8,299 nt of DNA from JAUYIV01 sp040882645 (GTDB taxonomy: Bacteria; Actinomycetota; Acidimicrobiia; Spongiisociales; UBA11373). A model generated the notes under the pieces. The model saw only the letters and a list, made by a program, of their open reading frames with translations. It searched no databases and was not told the DNA's origin. A program made the position numbers and the translations under genes. Of the stretch, positions 1 through 5,803 are shown piece after piece (within the stretch, counting starts at the first letter, position 1; every line of letters begins with the position of its first letter). The stretch spans positions 1 through 8,299 of the forward strand of contig JBBEAX010000007.1 in assembly GCA_040882645.1 (NCBI GenBank), written 5' to 3'.

Positions 1-299
1 ACCGCCATCTCGGCGAGCATCTTCCGGTCGATCTCGATCTCGGCCGCTTTGAGGCCGGCGATGAGGCGCGAGTAGGTGGTGCCGTGCTGCCGGGCGGCCG
101 CATTGATGCGGGCGATCCACAGCCTGCGAAAATCCCCTTTGCGGGCCCTGCGGTGCGAGTACGCATCCTGCATCGCCCCCATCACCTGCTCGTTGGCAGT
201 ACGGAGCCGGCGGCTGCGAGCCCCCGTGTATCCCTTCGCCCGCTCGAGAATCTTCCGACGCTTCTTCTTCGAGTGGACGGAGCGCTTGATTCTTGCCAT
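1..299 (-). CDS. rplT: 50S ribosomal protein L20 (C-terminus cut by window edge)
   Basis: Large-subunit ribosomal protein that binds 23S rRNA and is needed early in 50S assembly. The visible 99 residues begin MARIKRSVHSKKKRRKIL, run through a very basic helical region (KGYTGARSRRLRTANEQVM, then HRRARKGDFRRLWIARINAA) and reach GLKAAEIEIDRKMLAEMA at the edge. These are hallmark L20 segments. The family is usually about 115-120 residues, so roughly 18-20 C-terminal residues are missing, only because the window ends. The ATG is preceded by AGGAGG with a 6-base spacer, and that SD overlaps the rpmI stop codon (CTAGGAGG), which suggests coupled translation. It is the last visible gene of the infC-rpmI-rplT operon. 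In other bacteria L20 represses this operon through the mRNA; I see no obvious L20-binding mimic here. Confidence 0.97.
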   Translation of the reverse strand, partial: MARIKRSVHSKKKRRKILERAKGYTGARSRRLRTANEQVMGAMQDAYSHRRARKGDFRRLWIARINAAARQHGTTYSRLIAGLKAAEIEIDRKMLAEMA

Positions 300-309
300 C
301 AGCCGCCTC

Positions 310-507
310 CTAGCGTCCCAACATCCGATTGATCCGCTTGCGATCGGCGGAAGACACCTCGGTGTCCCCCGCAAGCCGTCGCATCCGCGAGCTCGACTTC
401 TTTCCCATCACCAGATGCGCCCGAAAGGCCTGGAGGCGTCGGAGCTTGCCGCTGCCCGTGACCTTGAACCGCTTGGCCGCTGACCGTCTCGTCTTCTGCT
501 TCGGCAT
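310..507 (-). CDS. rpmI: 50S ribosomal protein L35
   Basis: Small basic protein of the large ribosomal subunit, 65 residues, the normal length for the family. It starts MPKQKTRRSAAKRFKVTGSGKL and contains the typical AFRAHLVMGKKSSSRMRRLAG core, ending in NRMLGR. The ATG is preceded by GAGGAG, which overlaps the TGA stop of infC; only 3 bases separate the infC stop from this start. The gene therefore sits tightly between infC and rplT, the conserved order of this translation operon. Nothing is unusual in the protein, and the identification is secure from sequence and context. Confidence 0.97.
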   Translation of the reverse strand: MPKQKTRRSAAKRFKVTGSGKLRRLQAFRAHLVMGKKSSSRMRRLAGDTEVSSADRKRINRMLGR

Positions 508-510
508 TTC

Positions 511-1122
511 TCACTCCTCGGCGGCCGTGGCCGCATCAGCATCATTCGTGCCGGCCGCAAGGTCGCCGGTCATCGTCTCGTCCGACGCCGAACCCTCGTC
601 GGCCTCCCGGCGTCGCTTCTCCGGCGTCAGTTGCATGGTCATGTTGCGGCCCTCGAGCTTCGGGCCGGTCTCGACCCCGCCGATTCCGACGACATCCGCC
701 GCCAGTCGCTTCAGGATCCGCTCCCCCAGCTCCGGGTGGGTCACCTCGCGTCCCCGGAACATCATCGTGATCTTCACCTTGTCGCCCTCGTCGAGAAACT
801 CGATGACCCGGCGCTTCTTCACCTCATAGTCGTGAGTGTCGATCTTGGGCCGGAACTTGACTTCCTTGACGACTGTCCTGGTCTGCTTCTTCCGGGCCTC
901 ACGCTGACGGACCGACTGCTCGTACTTGTACTTGCCGTAGTCCATCATCCGACACACGGGCGGTTTGGCATCCGGTGCCACTTCGACGAGGTCCAATCCG
1001 AGTTGGCTGGCGAGCCACCTGGCCTCCTCGATCTTCCGTACGCCGATCTGGCTTCCGTCCGGTGCGACGACACGCACCTCTTTCGACCTGATCTTGTCGT
1101 TGACCCTCAGTTCCTGTGTGAT
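511..1122 (-). CDS. infC: Translation initiation factor IF-3, ATC start
   Basis: IF-3 binds the 30S subunit, keeps it apart from 50S and checks the start codon and initiator tRNA. The N-terminal domain spans about residues 3-75 (RVNDKIRSKEVRVV, then VCRMMDYGKYKYEQS). A basic linker follows (QREARKKQ), then the C-terminal domain at about 84-170 (KEVKFRPKIDTHDYEVK, ITMMFRGREVTHPELG). An acidic Ala-rich tail of about 30 residues ends the protein; such tails occur in actinobacterial IF-3. I place the start at ATC (1120-1122), giving 203 residues. AGGAGG lies 7 bases upstream, and the protein then begins (M)TQELRVNDK, the usual distance before the conserved N-terminus. No in-frame ATG, GTG or TTG sits at a comparable position. 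The open frame runs further upstream to 1407, but only through repeats, and a GTG start there would add 29 residues unlike IF-3. Confidence 0.95.
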   Translation of the reverse strand: MTQELRVNDKIRSKEVRVVAPDGSQIGVRKIEEARWLASQLGLDLVEVAPDAKPPVCRMMDYGKYKYEQSVRQREARKKQTRTVVKEVKFRPKIDTHDYEVKKRRVIEFLDEGDKVKITMMFRGREVTHPELGERILKRLAADVVGIGGVETGPKLEGRNMTMQLTPEKRRREADEGSASDETMTGDLAAGTNDADAATAAEE

Positions 1123-1145
1123 CTGATCTCCTCCTCGACGGACGA

Positions 1146-1175
1146 CAAAGCGAAAGACGGCAGCGGCTGCCGTCT
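1146..1175 (-). terminator. Terminator-like hairpin in the infC leader (possible attenuator)
   Basis: On the minus strand a perfect 9-bp stem, AGACGGCAG / CTGCCGTCT, closes a 3-base CCG loop (1155-1175). A partly U-rich tail, TTCGCTTTG, follows. It ends about 25 bases before the infC ATC start and lies inside the leader expected from the -10 box at 1255-1260. The shape is that of an intrinsic terminator with a weak U tract, so it could end rnhB read-through or act as an attenuator of infC-rpmI-rplT. In Bacillus that operon is controlled by L20-dependent attenuation, but this leader need not be homologous. A structural role near the ribosome-binding site is the alternative. Confidence 0.45.
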
Positions 1176-1254
1176 CGTGAGAGCAACCACGGCGCACGAT
1201 TCTCGTGGCCGGGTGGGAAGCAGCGCCTCCTCTTTCGTATTCGGTTGTGCCGCG

Positions 1255-1260
1255 AGTATA
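1255..1260 (-). promoter_or_regulatory. Probable -10 box of the infC operon promoter
   Basis: The minus strand reads TATACT here, one mismatch from TATAAT, in a GC-rich surrounding. Transcription would begin near 1248 and give a leader of about 125 nt containing the hairpin at 1155-1175 and the infC SD. No convincing TTGACA-like -35 is seen at 16-18 bp. Instead the 7-unit heptamer array begins 2 bp upstream of the box and covers the whole -35 region. Confidence 0.5.
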
Positions 1261-1262
1261 GG

Positions 1263-1311
1263 CGATACGCGAACGCCAAGACGCGATTCGCAATACGCGA
1301 TACGCAATACG
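1263..1311. repeat. Seven-unit degenerate heptamer array (CAATACG family)
   Basis: Forty-nine bases divide exactly into seven 7-mers on the plus strand: CGATACG, CGAACGC, CAAGACG, CGATTCG, CAATACG, CGATACG, CAATACG. The last four are close matches to CAATACG; the third matches it at five positions and the second is the weakest. The array lies between rnhB and infC, directly upstream of the infC -10 box. The same motif family recurs at 1418-1445, 5723-5771 and 5804-5831. The units are too short, and lack spacers, for a CRISPR. Function is unknown; binding-site iterons, slippage-grown simple repeats and a dispersed intergenic repeat family are all possible. Confidence 0.8.
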
Positions 1312-1424
1312 ACGGAACGGTGAACTGCCTCGGAAGCGTGCGCCGCCGTTCTGTCGTATCGGCACCGCAATTCGACGGACCGGTGAACGAGCTCGAAGGC
1401 CGATCACCGCGCTCCTTCGTATCG
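1305..1424. repeat. Imperfect 57-bp direct repeat, 63-bp period
   Basis: Bases 1305-1361 and 1368-1424 align without gaps over 57 bases with 18 mismatches (about 68% identity). Both copies start CAAT(A/T)CGACGGA, share CGGTGAAC soon after, and end in TCGTATCG. The offset of 63 is nine heptamers, so the block may be an old duplication within the heptamer-rich region. No coding function is seen on either strand, and the block makes up most of the 328-bp gap between rnhB and infC. Confidence 0.6.
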
Positions 1425-1445
1425 CGTATCGCGTATTGCGTATTG
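1418..1445. repeat. Four-unit heptamer array, inverted orientation
   Basis: The plus strand reads CGTATCG, CGTATCG, CGTATTG, CGTATTG: four 7-mers in exact tandem. They are the reverse complement of the CAATACG family at 1263-1311. The array ends 5 bp short of the rnhB stop codon at 1451-1453. Its reverse complement matches 1284-1311 at 25 of 28 positions, so the two arrays form an inverted repeat around a 106-bp loop. Confidence 0.8.
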
Positions 1446-1450
1446 CGCTT

Positions 1451-2146
1451 CTAGAACAGCCGCCCTTGGGGATCGGGACGCACCAGCCGGGCGAGGCCGT
1501 TCCACATCAGCGAGTCCATGAATACCCAAGAGCGCCGGTGGATCGCGCTCGGTCCGTACCACTGGAGAGCGGCCTGATGGCGCGGCTCGGGATATCCCTT
1601 GTTCGAGTCGAACCCGTAGGCCGGGTAGTGCTCGGCCTCGATGCGCATCAAACGGTCACGGGTGACCTTGGCGAGAATCGACGCCGCGGCTACCGACAGG
1701 CAGCGCGCATCACCCCCGACGACCATCTCGGTCCGGGGCCCCCCCACGAAGTCCCACGAGCCGTCGACCACCACCGCCTCGGGAACGACCCCAAGACCTT
1801 CGATCGCCCTCCGCGCTGCCAGCCGCTGGGCCTCAGCCATTCCCAGATCGTCGCATTCCTCGTAGGAGGCGTGGCCCACCGCCCACGCCTCGCACCACGC
1901 GGCCACCCGTTCGAACCGTGCCTCGCGCTCCGGCTCGGTGAGCATCTTCGAGTCGCGCAGCTTGTAGATCCGACGGTTCTGGGGCACGACGACCGCGCCG
2001 ACGGTGATGGGGCCGGCCCAGGCGCCCCGCCCCACCTCATCCACCCCGACGACCACCGACGCCCCCGACTCCCAGAGTGATCGCTCGACGGTGAGGCCCG
2101 GCGCGGACCGCTTGAGGGCGTCTCGCAACATGGGGACGGTGGGCAC
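1451..2146 (-). CDS. rnhB: Ribonuclease HII
   Basis: RNase HII cleaves RNA in RNA-DNA hybrids and removes single ribonucleotides misincorporated into DNA. The 231-residue protein carries the family's motifs in order: GVDEVGRGAWAGP (D36, E37), LRDSKMLT (64-70), VVDGSWDF (D128), AASILAKVTRD (D164) and YGFDSNKGYPEPRH followed by GPSAIHRRSW. D36, E37, D128 and D164 form the expected four acidic metal-binding residues, so it should be active. I prefer the GTG at 2146 because a TAnnnT box (TAACGT) ends 6 bases before it, as expected for a leaderless mRNA. The alternative ATG at 2131 would remove 5 residues and also lacks a well-placed SD. The gene lies 63 bp after ribH and may also be transcribed by read-through from the rib operon. 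Confidence 0.96.
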   Translation of the reverse strand: MPTVPMLRDALKRSAPGLTVERSLWESGASVVVGVDEVGRGAWAGPITVGAVVVPQNRRIYKLRDSKMLTEPEREARFERVAAWCEAWAVGHASYEECDDLGMAEAQRLAARRAIEGLGVVPEAVVVDGSWDFVGGPRTEMVVGGDARCLSVAAASILAKVTRDRLMRIEAEHYPAYGFDSNKGYPEPRHQAALQWYGPSAIHRRSWVFMDSLMWNGLARLVRPDPQGRLF

Positions 2147-2152
2147 CTCGCG

Positions 2153-2158
2153 ACGTTA
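2153..2158 (-). promoter_or_regulatory. Candidate -10 box for leaderless rnhB mRNA
   Basis: The minus strand reads TAACGT, then CGCGAG, then the GTG start at 2146. A TAnnnT box 6 bases before the start codon would put the transcription start at the G of GTG, as in leaderless actinobacterial mRNAs. No SD is visible at this start. The spacing is the same as upstream of rpe (7454-7459). No -35 element is recognisable. Confidence 0.4.
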
Positions 2159-2209
2159 CCGCGGCGTGCTGCGAGGTCGCTGCCTAGGGGGGCGAATAGC
2201 TCATCCCCT

Positions 2210-2671
2210 TTAGAGGTTCCTGATCGATCGGATCCCAAGTGCCGCCCGCACGGCGGCCTCCGCGGCTTCGGCGCCCTTGTTCGCCGGGCCGGCGATGCTG
2301 CGTTCGACCGCCTGTGATGCGGTCCGGGTGGTAAGAACCCCGAAAGCGACCGGCACCCCGGTGTCCACCGCCACCTGCTGGAGGCCCGCCGCGGTCTGGG
2401 TGGCCACATGGTGATAGTGATCCGTTTCCCCCAGGATGACCGCGCCGAGCGCGACTACGCAATCGTGGCCCGCCTCGACCAGCGCCCGGGCCACCACCGG
2501 CAGTTCGAACGCCCCGGGCACCCGCACCACGGTGGGGTCGGGAGCCCCCGCCCGGTCGAGGGCCTCCAGGGCTCCGCGCAACAGTCCTTGCGTGATCGAA
2601 CCGTTGAACTCGGCGACGACTATCCCCACCCGCATTCCGCGCGCATCGAACGGAGGGACGATCTCAGCCAT
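2210..2671 (-). CDS. ribH: 6,7-dimethyl-8-ribityllumazine synthase
   Basis: Condenses the ribitylaminouracil intermediate with 3,4-dihydroxy-2-butanone 4-phosphate to lumazine, the penultimate step of riboflavin synthesis. Family members usually form pentamers or 60-mer capsids. The 153-residue protein is of normal length and shows VVAEFNGSIT (F22, N23), VPGAFELP (51-58), ALGAVILGETDHYHHVA (H85 in the catalytic histidine position), FGVLTTRTASQAVERS (R124, phosphate binding) and GPANKGAEAA. The usual basic residue in the GAVIRG motif is replaced by Leu at position 80. The ATG at 2671 overlaps the ribBA stop by 8 bases and has only a weak SD, so translation is probably coupled. It is the last gene of the rib cluster. 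Confidence 0.97.
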   Translation of the reverse strand: MAEIVPPFDARGMRVGIVVAEFNGSITQGLLRGALEALDRAGAPDPTVVRVPGAFELPVVARALVEAGHDCVVALGAVILGETDHYHHVATQTAAGLQQVAVDTGVPVAFGVLTTRTASQAVERSIAGPANKGAEAAEAAVRAALGIRSIRNL

Positions 2672-3878
2672 CGGTGCCCAGATCCATCAGGTGGCCGAGC
2701 TTGGCGACCTTTGCCGCGAGGTATGCCCGATTCTCATCGGTCGGCTCGGTCTCGAGCGGTACTCGCCCGGTCACGCTGAGCCCGTACCCTTCGAGCCCCG
2801 CCCGTTTGGTGGGGTTGTTGGTGAGCAGTCGCATCGAGCGGACACCCAGATCGACCAGGATCTGCGCACCGATGCCGTAGTCCCGGGCGTCGGCGGGTAG
2901 GCCAAGGTCCAGGTTCGCCTCCACCGTGTCCCGGCCGTTCTCCTGCAGGGCATAGGCCTGGAGCTTGTGCATCAGCCCGATCCCGCGGCCTTCGTGACCG
3001 CGGAAGTAGACGACCACCCCTTCGCCCTCGTCGGCGATCTTCGCCATCGCGTCGTGCAGTTGCATGCCACAGTCGCAGCGCAGGCTCCCGAATACGTCGC
3101 CGGTGAGACACTCCGAGTGGACGCGCACCAGCACGTTCTCCTTGCCTCCGACGTCGCCTTTCACGAGGGCGATGTGCTGGGTGCCGTCAAGTCGTGACTC
3201 GTAACCGACGGCGCGAAACTCACCGAAGGCGGTTGGAATCCGTGCCTCGGCGATCCGCTCGACCAGTTGCTCGCGGTGGCGCCGGTACGAGATGAGATCG
3301 GCGATGCTGACCATGGGAATCCCGTGTGCGGTCGCAAAGCCCTGCAGCTCCTCGAAGCGGGCCATCGAACCGTCCTCGCTCACGATCTCGCACAGCACCC
3401 CGGCCGGGTAGAGGCCGGCCAGGCGGGCCAGGTCAACGGCGGCCTCGGTGTGCCCCGCCCGGCGCAGCACTCCGCCTTGCCGGTAGCGGAGCGGAAAGAT
3501 GTGCCCCGGACGGGCCAGGTCGGCGGGGTCGGTGGCCGGGTCGATCAGTGCCCGGATCGTCGCCGCACGGTCGGCGGCCGAAATTCCGGTGGTGGTGCCC
3601 TGTAGCGAATCCACCGAGACCGTGAAGGCCGTACGGTGCGAGTCGGTGCTCTCGGTGACCATCAGCGGGAGGCGAAGCTCGTCGAGCCGCTCGCCGAGCA
3701 GCGGGACGCAGATGAGTCCTGATGTGTGGCGAACCATGAAAGCGATCCGCTCCGGCGTGACCTTCTCGGCGGCGAGGATCAGATCGCCCTCGTTCTCGCG
3801 ATCCGCGTCGTCGACCACCACGACGAACTCGCCGCGGCGCACCGCCGCGATCGCCTCCTCTACCGTGGCCAGGGTCAT
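2664..3878 (-). CDS. ribBA: Bifunctional 3,4-dihydroxy-2-butanone 4-phosphate synthase / GTP cyclohydrolase II
   Basis: Makes both precursors of riboflavin: the RibB half converts ribulose 5-phosphate to dihydroxybutanone phosphate plus formate, and the RibA half opens GTP. Of 404 residues, the N-terminal RibB domain (about 1-200) has DDADRENEGDL (23-33), HTSGLICVP, TDSHRTAFTVSVD and GHTEAAVDLARLAG. The C-terminal RibA domain (about 205-404) has VRVHSECLTGDVFGSLRCDCG with the zinc ligands C257, C268 and C270, then GHEGRGIGL, DTVEANLDLG, DYGIGAQIL and LLTNNPTKRAGLEGYGL. Both active sites look complete. The start overlaps the ribE stop (ATGA) and has GGAGG 7 bases upstream. The open frame extends further upstream, but only inside ribE and without RibB similarity. 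Confidence 0.98.
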   Translation of the reverse strand: MTLATVEEAIAAVRRGEFVVVVDDADRENEGDLILAAEKVTPERIAFMVRHTSGLICVPLLGERLDELRLPLMVTESTDSHRTAFTVSVDSLQGTTTGISAADRAATIRALIDPATDPADLARPGHIFPLRYRQGGVLRRAGHTEAAVDLARLAGLYPAGVLCEIVSEDGSMARFEELQGFATAHGIPMVSIADLISYRRHREQLVERIAEARIPTAFGEFRAVGYESRLDGTQHIALVKGDVGGKENVLVRVHSECLTGDVFGSLRCDCGMQLHDAMAKIADEGEGVVVYFRGHEGRGIGLMHKLQAYALQENGRDTVEANLDLGLPADARDYGIGAQILVDLGVRSMRLLTNNPTKRAGLEGYGLSVTGRVPLETEPTDENRAYLAAKVAKLGHLMDLGTDG

Positions 3879-4468
3879 TTGTGCGCCTCCAGGAGCCGCT
3901 CGACGTATTTCGCTAGGACGTCGACCTCGACATTCACCTGATCGCCGACGGCGAGCGCACCCATCGTCGTCACCTGAAGGGTGTGCGGGATCAGAACGAC
4001 TTCGAACCCCGAGTCGTCGACGCCCGAGACGGTGAGGCTCACCCCGTCGAGGGCGATCGACCCCTTTCGGACGATGTAGCGATGGTGCTCGGTGGCAAGG
4101 TCGAACCACAACCGGGATGACTCGTCATCGCTGCGCAATGACCGCACCGAGGCCACCCCATCGACATGGCCCTGCACGAGGTGACCGTCGAAACGGCCGG
4201 CGGCCGCCACCGGCCGCTCGACGTTGATCGGCGCCCCCGGCCTGAGGCCGCCGAGATTGGTGCGTTCCAGCGTCTCGGGAACAGCCTCGAGATCGAAGAG
4301 GGTTGGTCCCATGGAGACGACCGTCAGGCACACCCCGTTCACCGCGACCGAATCGCCCACGGACAGCCCGACCTGGGTTTGTGGGGCCAAGATCGACAAC
4401 CGACGGCTCCGGCCGGCCTCTGCCACACCTGCGATCGAGCCGATCTCCGCCACGATCCCGGTGAACAT
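3875..4468 (-). CDS. ribE: Riboflavin synthase, alpha subunit
   Basis: Catalyses the last step of the pathway, dismutation of two 6,7-dimethyl-8-ribityllumazine molecules into riboflavin and the ribitylaminouracil. The 197-residue protein is made of two tandem lumazine-binding barrels. The first (about 1-97) opens with the diagnostic MFTGIV and contains GDSVAVNGVCLTV; the second (about 98-195) has GHVDGVA, GSIALDGVSLTV and IPHTLQVTT, ending NVEVDVLAKYVERL. Length and internal duplication are typical. The start codon shares one base with the ribD stop (TGATG) and is preceded by GGAGGT with a 6-base spacer. The gene is named ribC in some organisms. Confidence 0.98.
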   Translation of the reverse strand: MFTGIVAEIGSIAGVAEAGRSRRLSILAPQTQVGLSVGDSVAVNGVCLTVVSMGPTLFDLEAVPETLERTNLGGLRPGAPINVERPVAAAGRFDGHLVQGHVDGVASVRSLRSDDESSRLWFDLATEHHRYIVRKGSIALDGVSLTVSGVDDSGFEVVLIPHTLQVTTMGALAVGDQVNVEVDVLAKYVERLLEAHK

Positions 4469-5544
4469 CAGCCGACCTCCGCGTCGACCCGAAGGTCGGG
4501 TCCGAGACGGCGCACTGCGGTGATGCTCACGCGCCGCAGGTCCTCGATCGTGGCGAACACGCCACCGAGCACCGGGCGCCCCACCCCGATGGCGAGCGAA
4601 CCGGCGAGATAGAGCGTCAGCCGATCCACCAGCCCTGCCCGGAGGAGTCCGCCGGCGATGGTGGGGCCGCCTTCGCACAGGAGATCGATTACGTCGCGCT
4701 TTCCCAGGTCGGCGATCACGGCGGCCAGATCGACACCGTCGCTGCCCGGGACCACGACCACCTCGCCGGGCAGGTCCACCGGCGCCGGGGCATAGACGAT
4801 GGGATCTCGGGAGAACACGGCGGCGCTGCGCCGGAGAGGTCCGGATCCGGCCACGACAACCGGGCGGGGTTGGCGACCCGAGTGGCCATCAAGGCGCACC
4901 GTGAGCCGCGGGTCGTCGGCCAGCACCGTGCCGGCTCCGACCATGATCGCATCCGACGCCGCACGCAGGCTGTGAGCGTCCTCGCGCGCCTCGGCCCCGG
5001 TGATCCACCGCGAGGAGCCGTCGGCGGCGGCCGATTGGCCATCGAGTGTGGACGCCATCTTGAGGGTCACCAGGGGCCGGCCGGTGCGCCGATGGTGGAA
5101 GTATCCGGGATCCAGCCGGTGCACCTCGGCGGGAGCGAAATCGGTCACCACCTCGAGCCCGGCCTCTCTGAGTCGCCTGATTCCGCCACCGGAAACGCGC
5201 TCGTCGGGATCGCCGGCACCCACAATCACGCGCCGGATGCCGGATCGCAGGATCGCCTCGGTGCACGGCGGGGTCCGGCCGTGATGCGAGCACGGTTCGA
5301 GGGTGACGATCAGCGAGCCGCCGACAGCGCGCTCACCTGCCTCGGCGAGGGCGATGAACTCGGCGTGATCCTCTCCGGCAGCGACATGGGCCCCGCGACC
5401 CACCACCTCACCCGAACGATCGAGCACGAGCGCCCCGACGCGCGGATTCGGGTGGGGATGCTCGGCGCCCGCCAATCGAATCGCCTCGAGCATGTGGTCT
5501 CGCAACGCTGCTCCCATCCGGGGCACGCGAGCGCGAGCGCGCAC
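4468..5544 (-). CDS. ribD: Bifunctional pyrimidine deaminase/reductase of riboflavin synthesis
   Basis: Deaminates and then reduces the ribosylaminopyrimidine product of GTP cyclohydrolase II. The deaminase domain (about 15-145) shows HPNPRVGALV, the zinc site HAE (60-62) and TLEPCSHHGRTPPC (C85, C94). The reductase domain (about 155-355) shows VTLKMASTLDGQ, SRWITGAEAREDAHSLRA, VGAGTVLADDPRLTVR and CEGGPTIAGGLL. I chose GTG at 5542-5544 (358 residues): GAGGGG lies 6 bases upstream and just after the riboswitch core. The longer frame with ATG at 5565 would start inside the conserved GGATGAGAGAAG end of the riboswitch. ATG at 5517 lacks an SD but cannot be ruled out. First gene of the rib operon, controlled by the riboswitch. 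Confidence 0.95.
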   Translation of the reverse strand: MRARARVPRMGAALRDHMLEAIRLAGAEHPHPNPRVGALVLDRSGEVVGRGAHVAAGEDHAEFIALAEAGERAVGGSLIVTLEPCSHHGRTPPCTEAILRSGIRRVIVGAGDPDERVSGGGIRRLREAGLEVVTDFAPAEVHRLDPGYFHHRRTGRPLVTLKMASTLDGQSAAADGSSRWITGAEAREDAHSLRAASDAIMVGAGTVLADDPRLTVRLDGHSGRQPRPVVVAGSGPLRRSAAVFSRDPIVYAPAPVDLPGEVVVVPGSDGVDLAAVIADLGKRDVIDLLCEGGPTIAGGLLRAGLVDRLTLYLAGSLAIGVGRPVLGGVFATIEDLRRVSITAVRRLGPDLRVDAEVG

Positions 5545-5550
5545 GACGTA

Positions 5551-5675
5551 CCCCTCTTCTCTCATCCGGACTGTCACCGTCGGCGCCGGTATTCCACCGG
5601 CTCGGCCCTCGCGGTTGGCAAGGGTTCGCGGGCTCTCACCGCCGGTAGGGACTTTCACCCTGCCCCGAAGAGGGG
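5551..5675 (-). ncRNA. FMN riboswitch (RFN element) controlling the rib operon
   Basis: On the minus strand the conserved RFN blocks occur in order: CTTCGGGGCAGGGTGAAAGT, CCCTACCGGCGGT, AGCCCGCGA, GCCGGTGGAATACCGGCGCC, GACGGTGACAGTCCGGATGA, then GAGAAG. They match the known FMN aptamer. The closing P1 stem is perfect over 9 bp: CCCCTCTTC (5675-5667) pairs with GAAGAGGGG (5559-5551). The 3' strand of P1 is the purine-rich SD of ribD, 6 bases before its GTG. FMN binding should stabilise P1 and hide the SD, giving translational control without a separate expression platform. I see no intrinsic terminator between the aptamer and ribD. Confidence 0.96.
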
Positions 5676-5685
5676 GCGCGAGAGA

Positions 5686-5691
5686 AGTGTA
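5686..5691 (-). promoter_or_regulatory. Possible -10 box of the rib operon promoter
   Basis: The minus strand reads TACACT, a fit to TAnnnT, 10 bases before the riboswitch P1 stem at 5675. Transcription from here would start near 5679, just ahead of the aptamer, which is the placement one expects. No -35 hexamer is recognisable, so the call rests on position and the -10 alone. Confidence 0.35.
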
Positions 5692-5722
5692 ATGGTCGAT
5701 GAACCCGGCTTCGCCGCGTTCG

Positions 5723-5771
5723 CAATTCGCAATACGCAATACGCAATACGCAATACGCAATACGCAATACG
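5723..5771. repeat. Seven-unit CAATACG tandem heptamer array
   Basis: One CAATTCG followed by six perfect CAATACG copies, 49 bases, on the plus strand. It lies upstream of the rib operon promoter region and has the same orientation and unit number as the array at 1263-1311 upstream of infC, but is far less diverged. The uniform copies suggest recent growth or homogenisation by slippage. Frames crossing it give only a repetitive, non-protein-like translation. Confidence 0.9.
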
Positions 5772-5803
5772 ACCGAGTGTCGATCGAGGCCCACCACGCG
5801 TCT

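Noticed and set aside
1123..1407. N-terminal extension of infC up to 1407
   Set aside because: It would cross the heptamer array, the promoter and the hairpin, and adds sequence unlike IF-3. The SD plus ATC at 1122 fits family length.
2180..2209. Terminator between ribH and rnhB
   Set aside because: Only a 5-bp AGGGG/CCCCT pairing with a long loop and no U tract is present, so read-through into rnhB remains possible.
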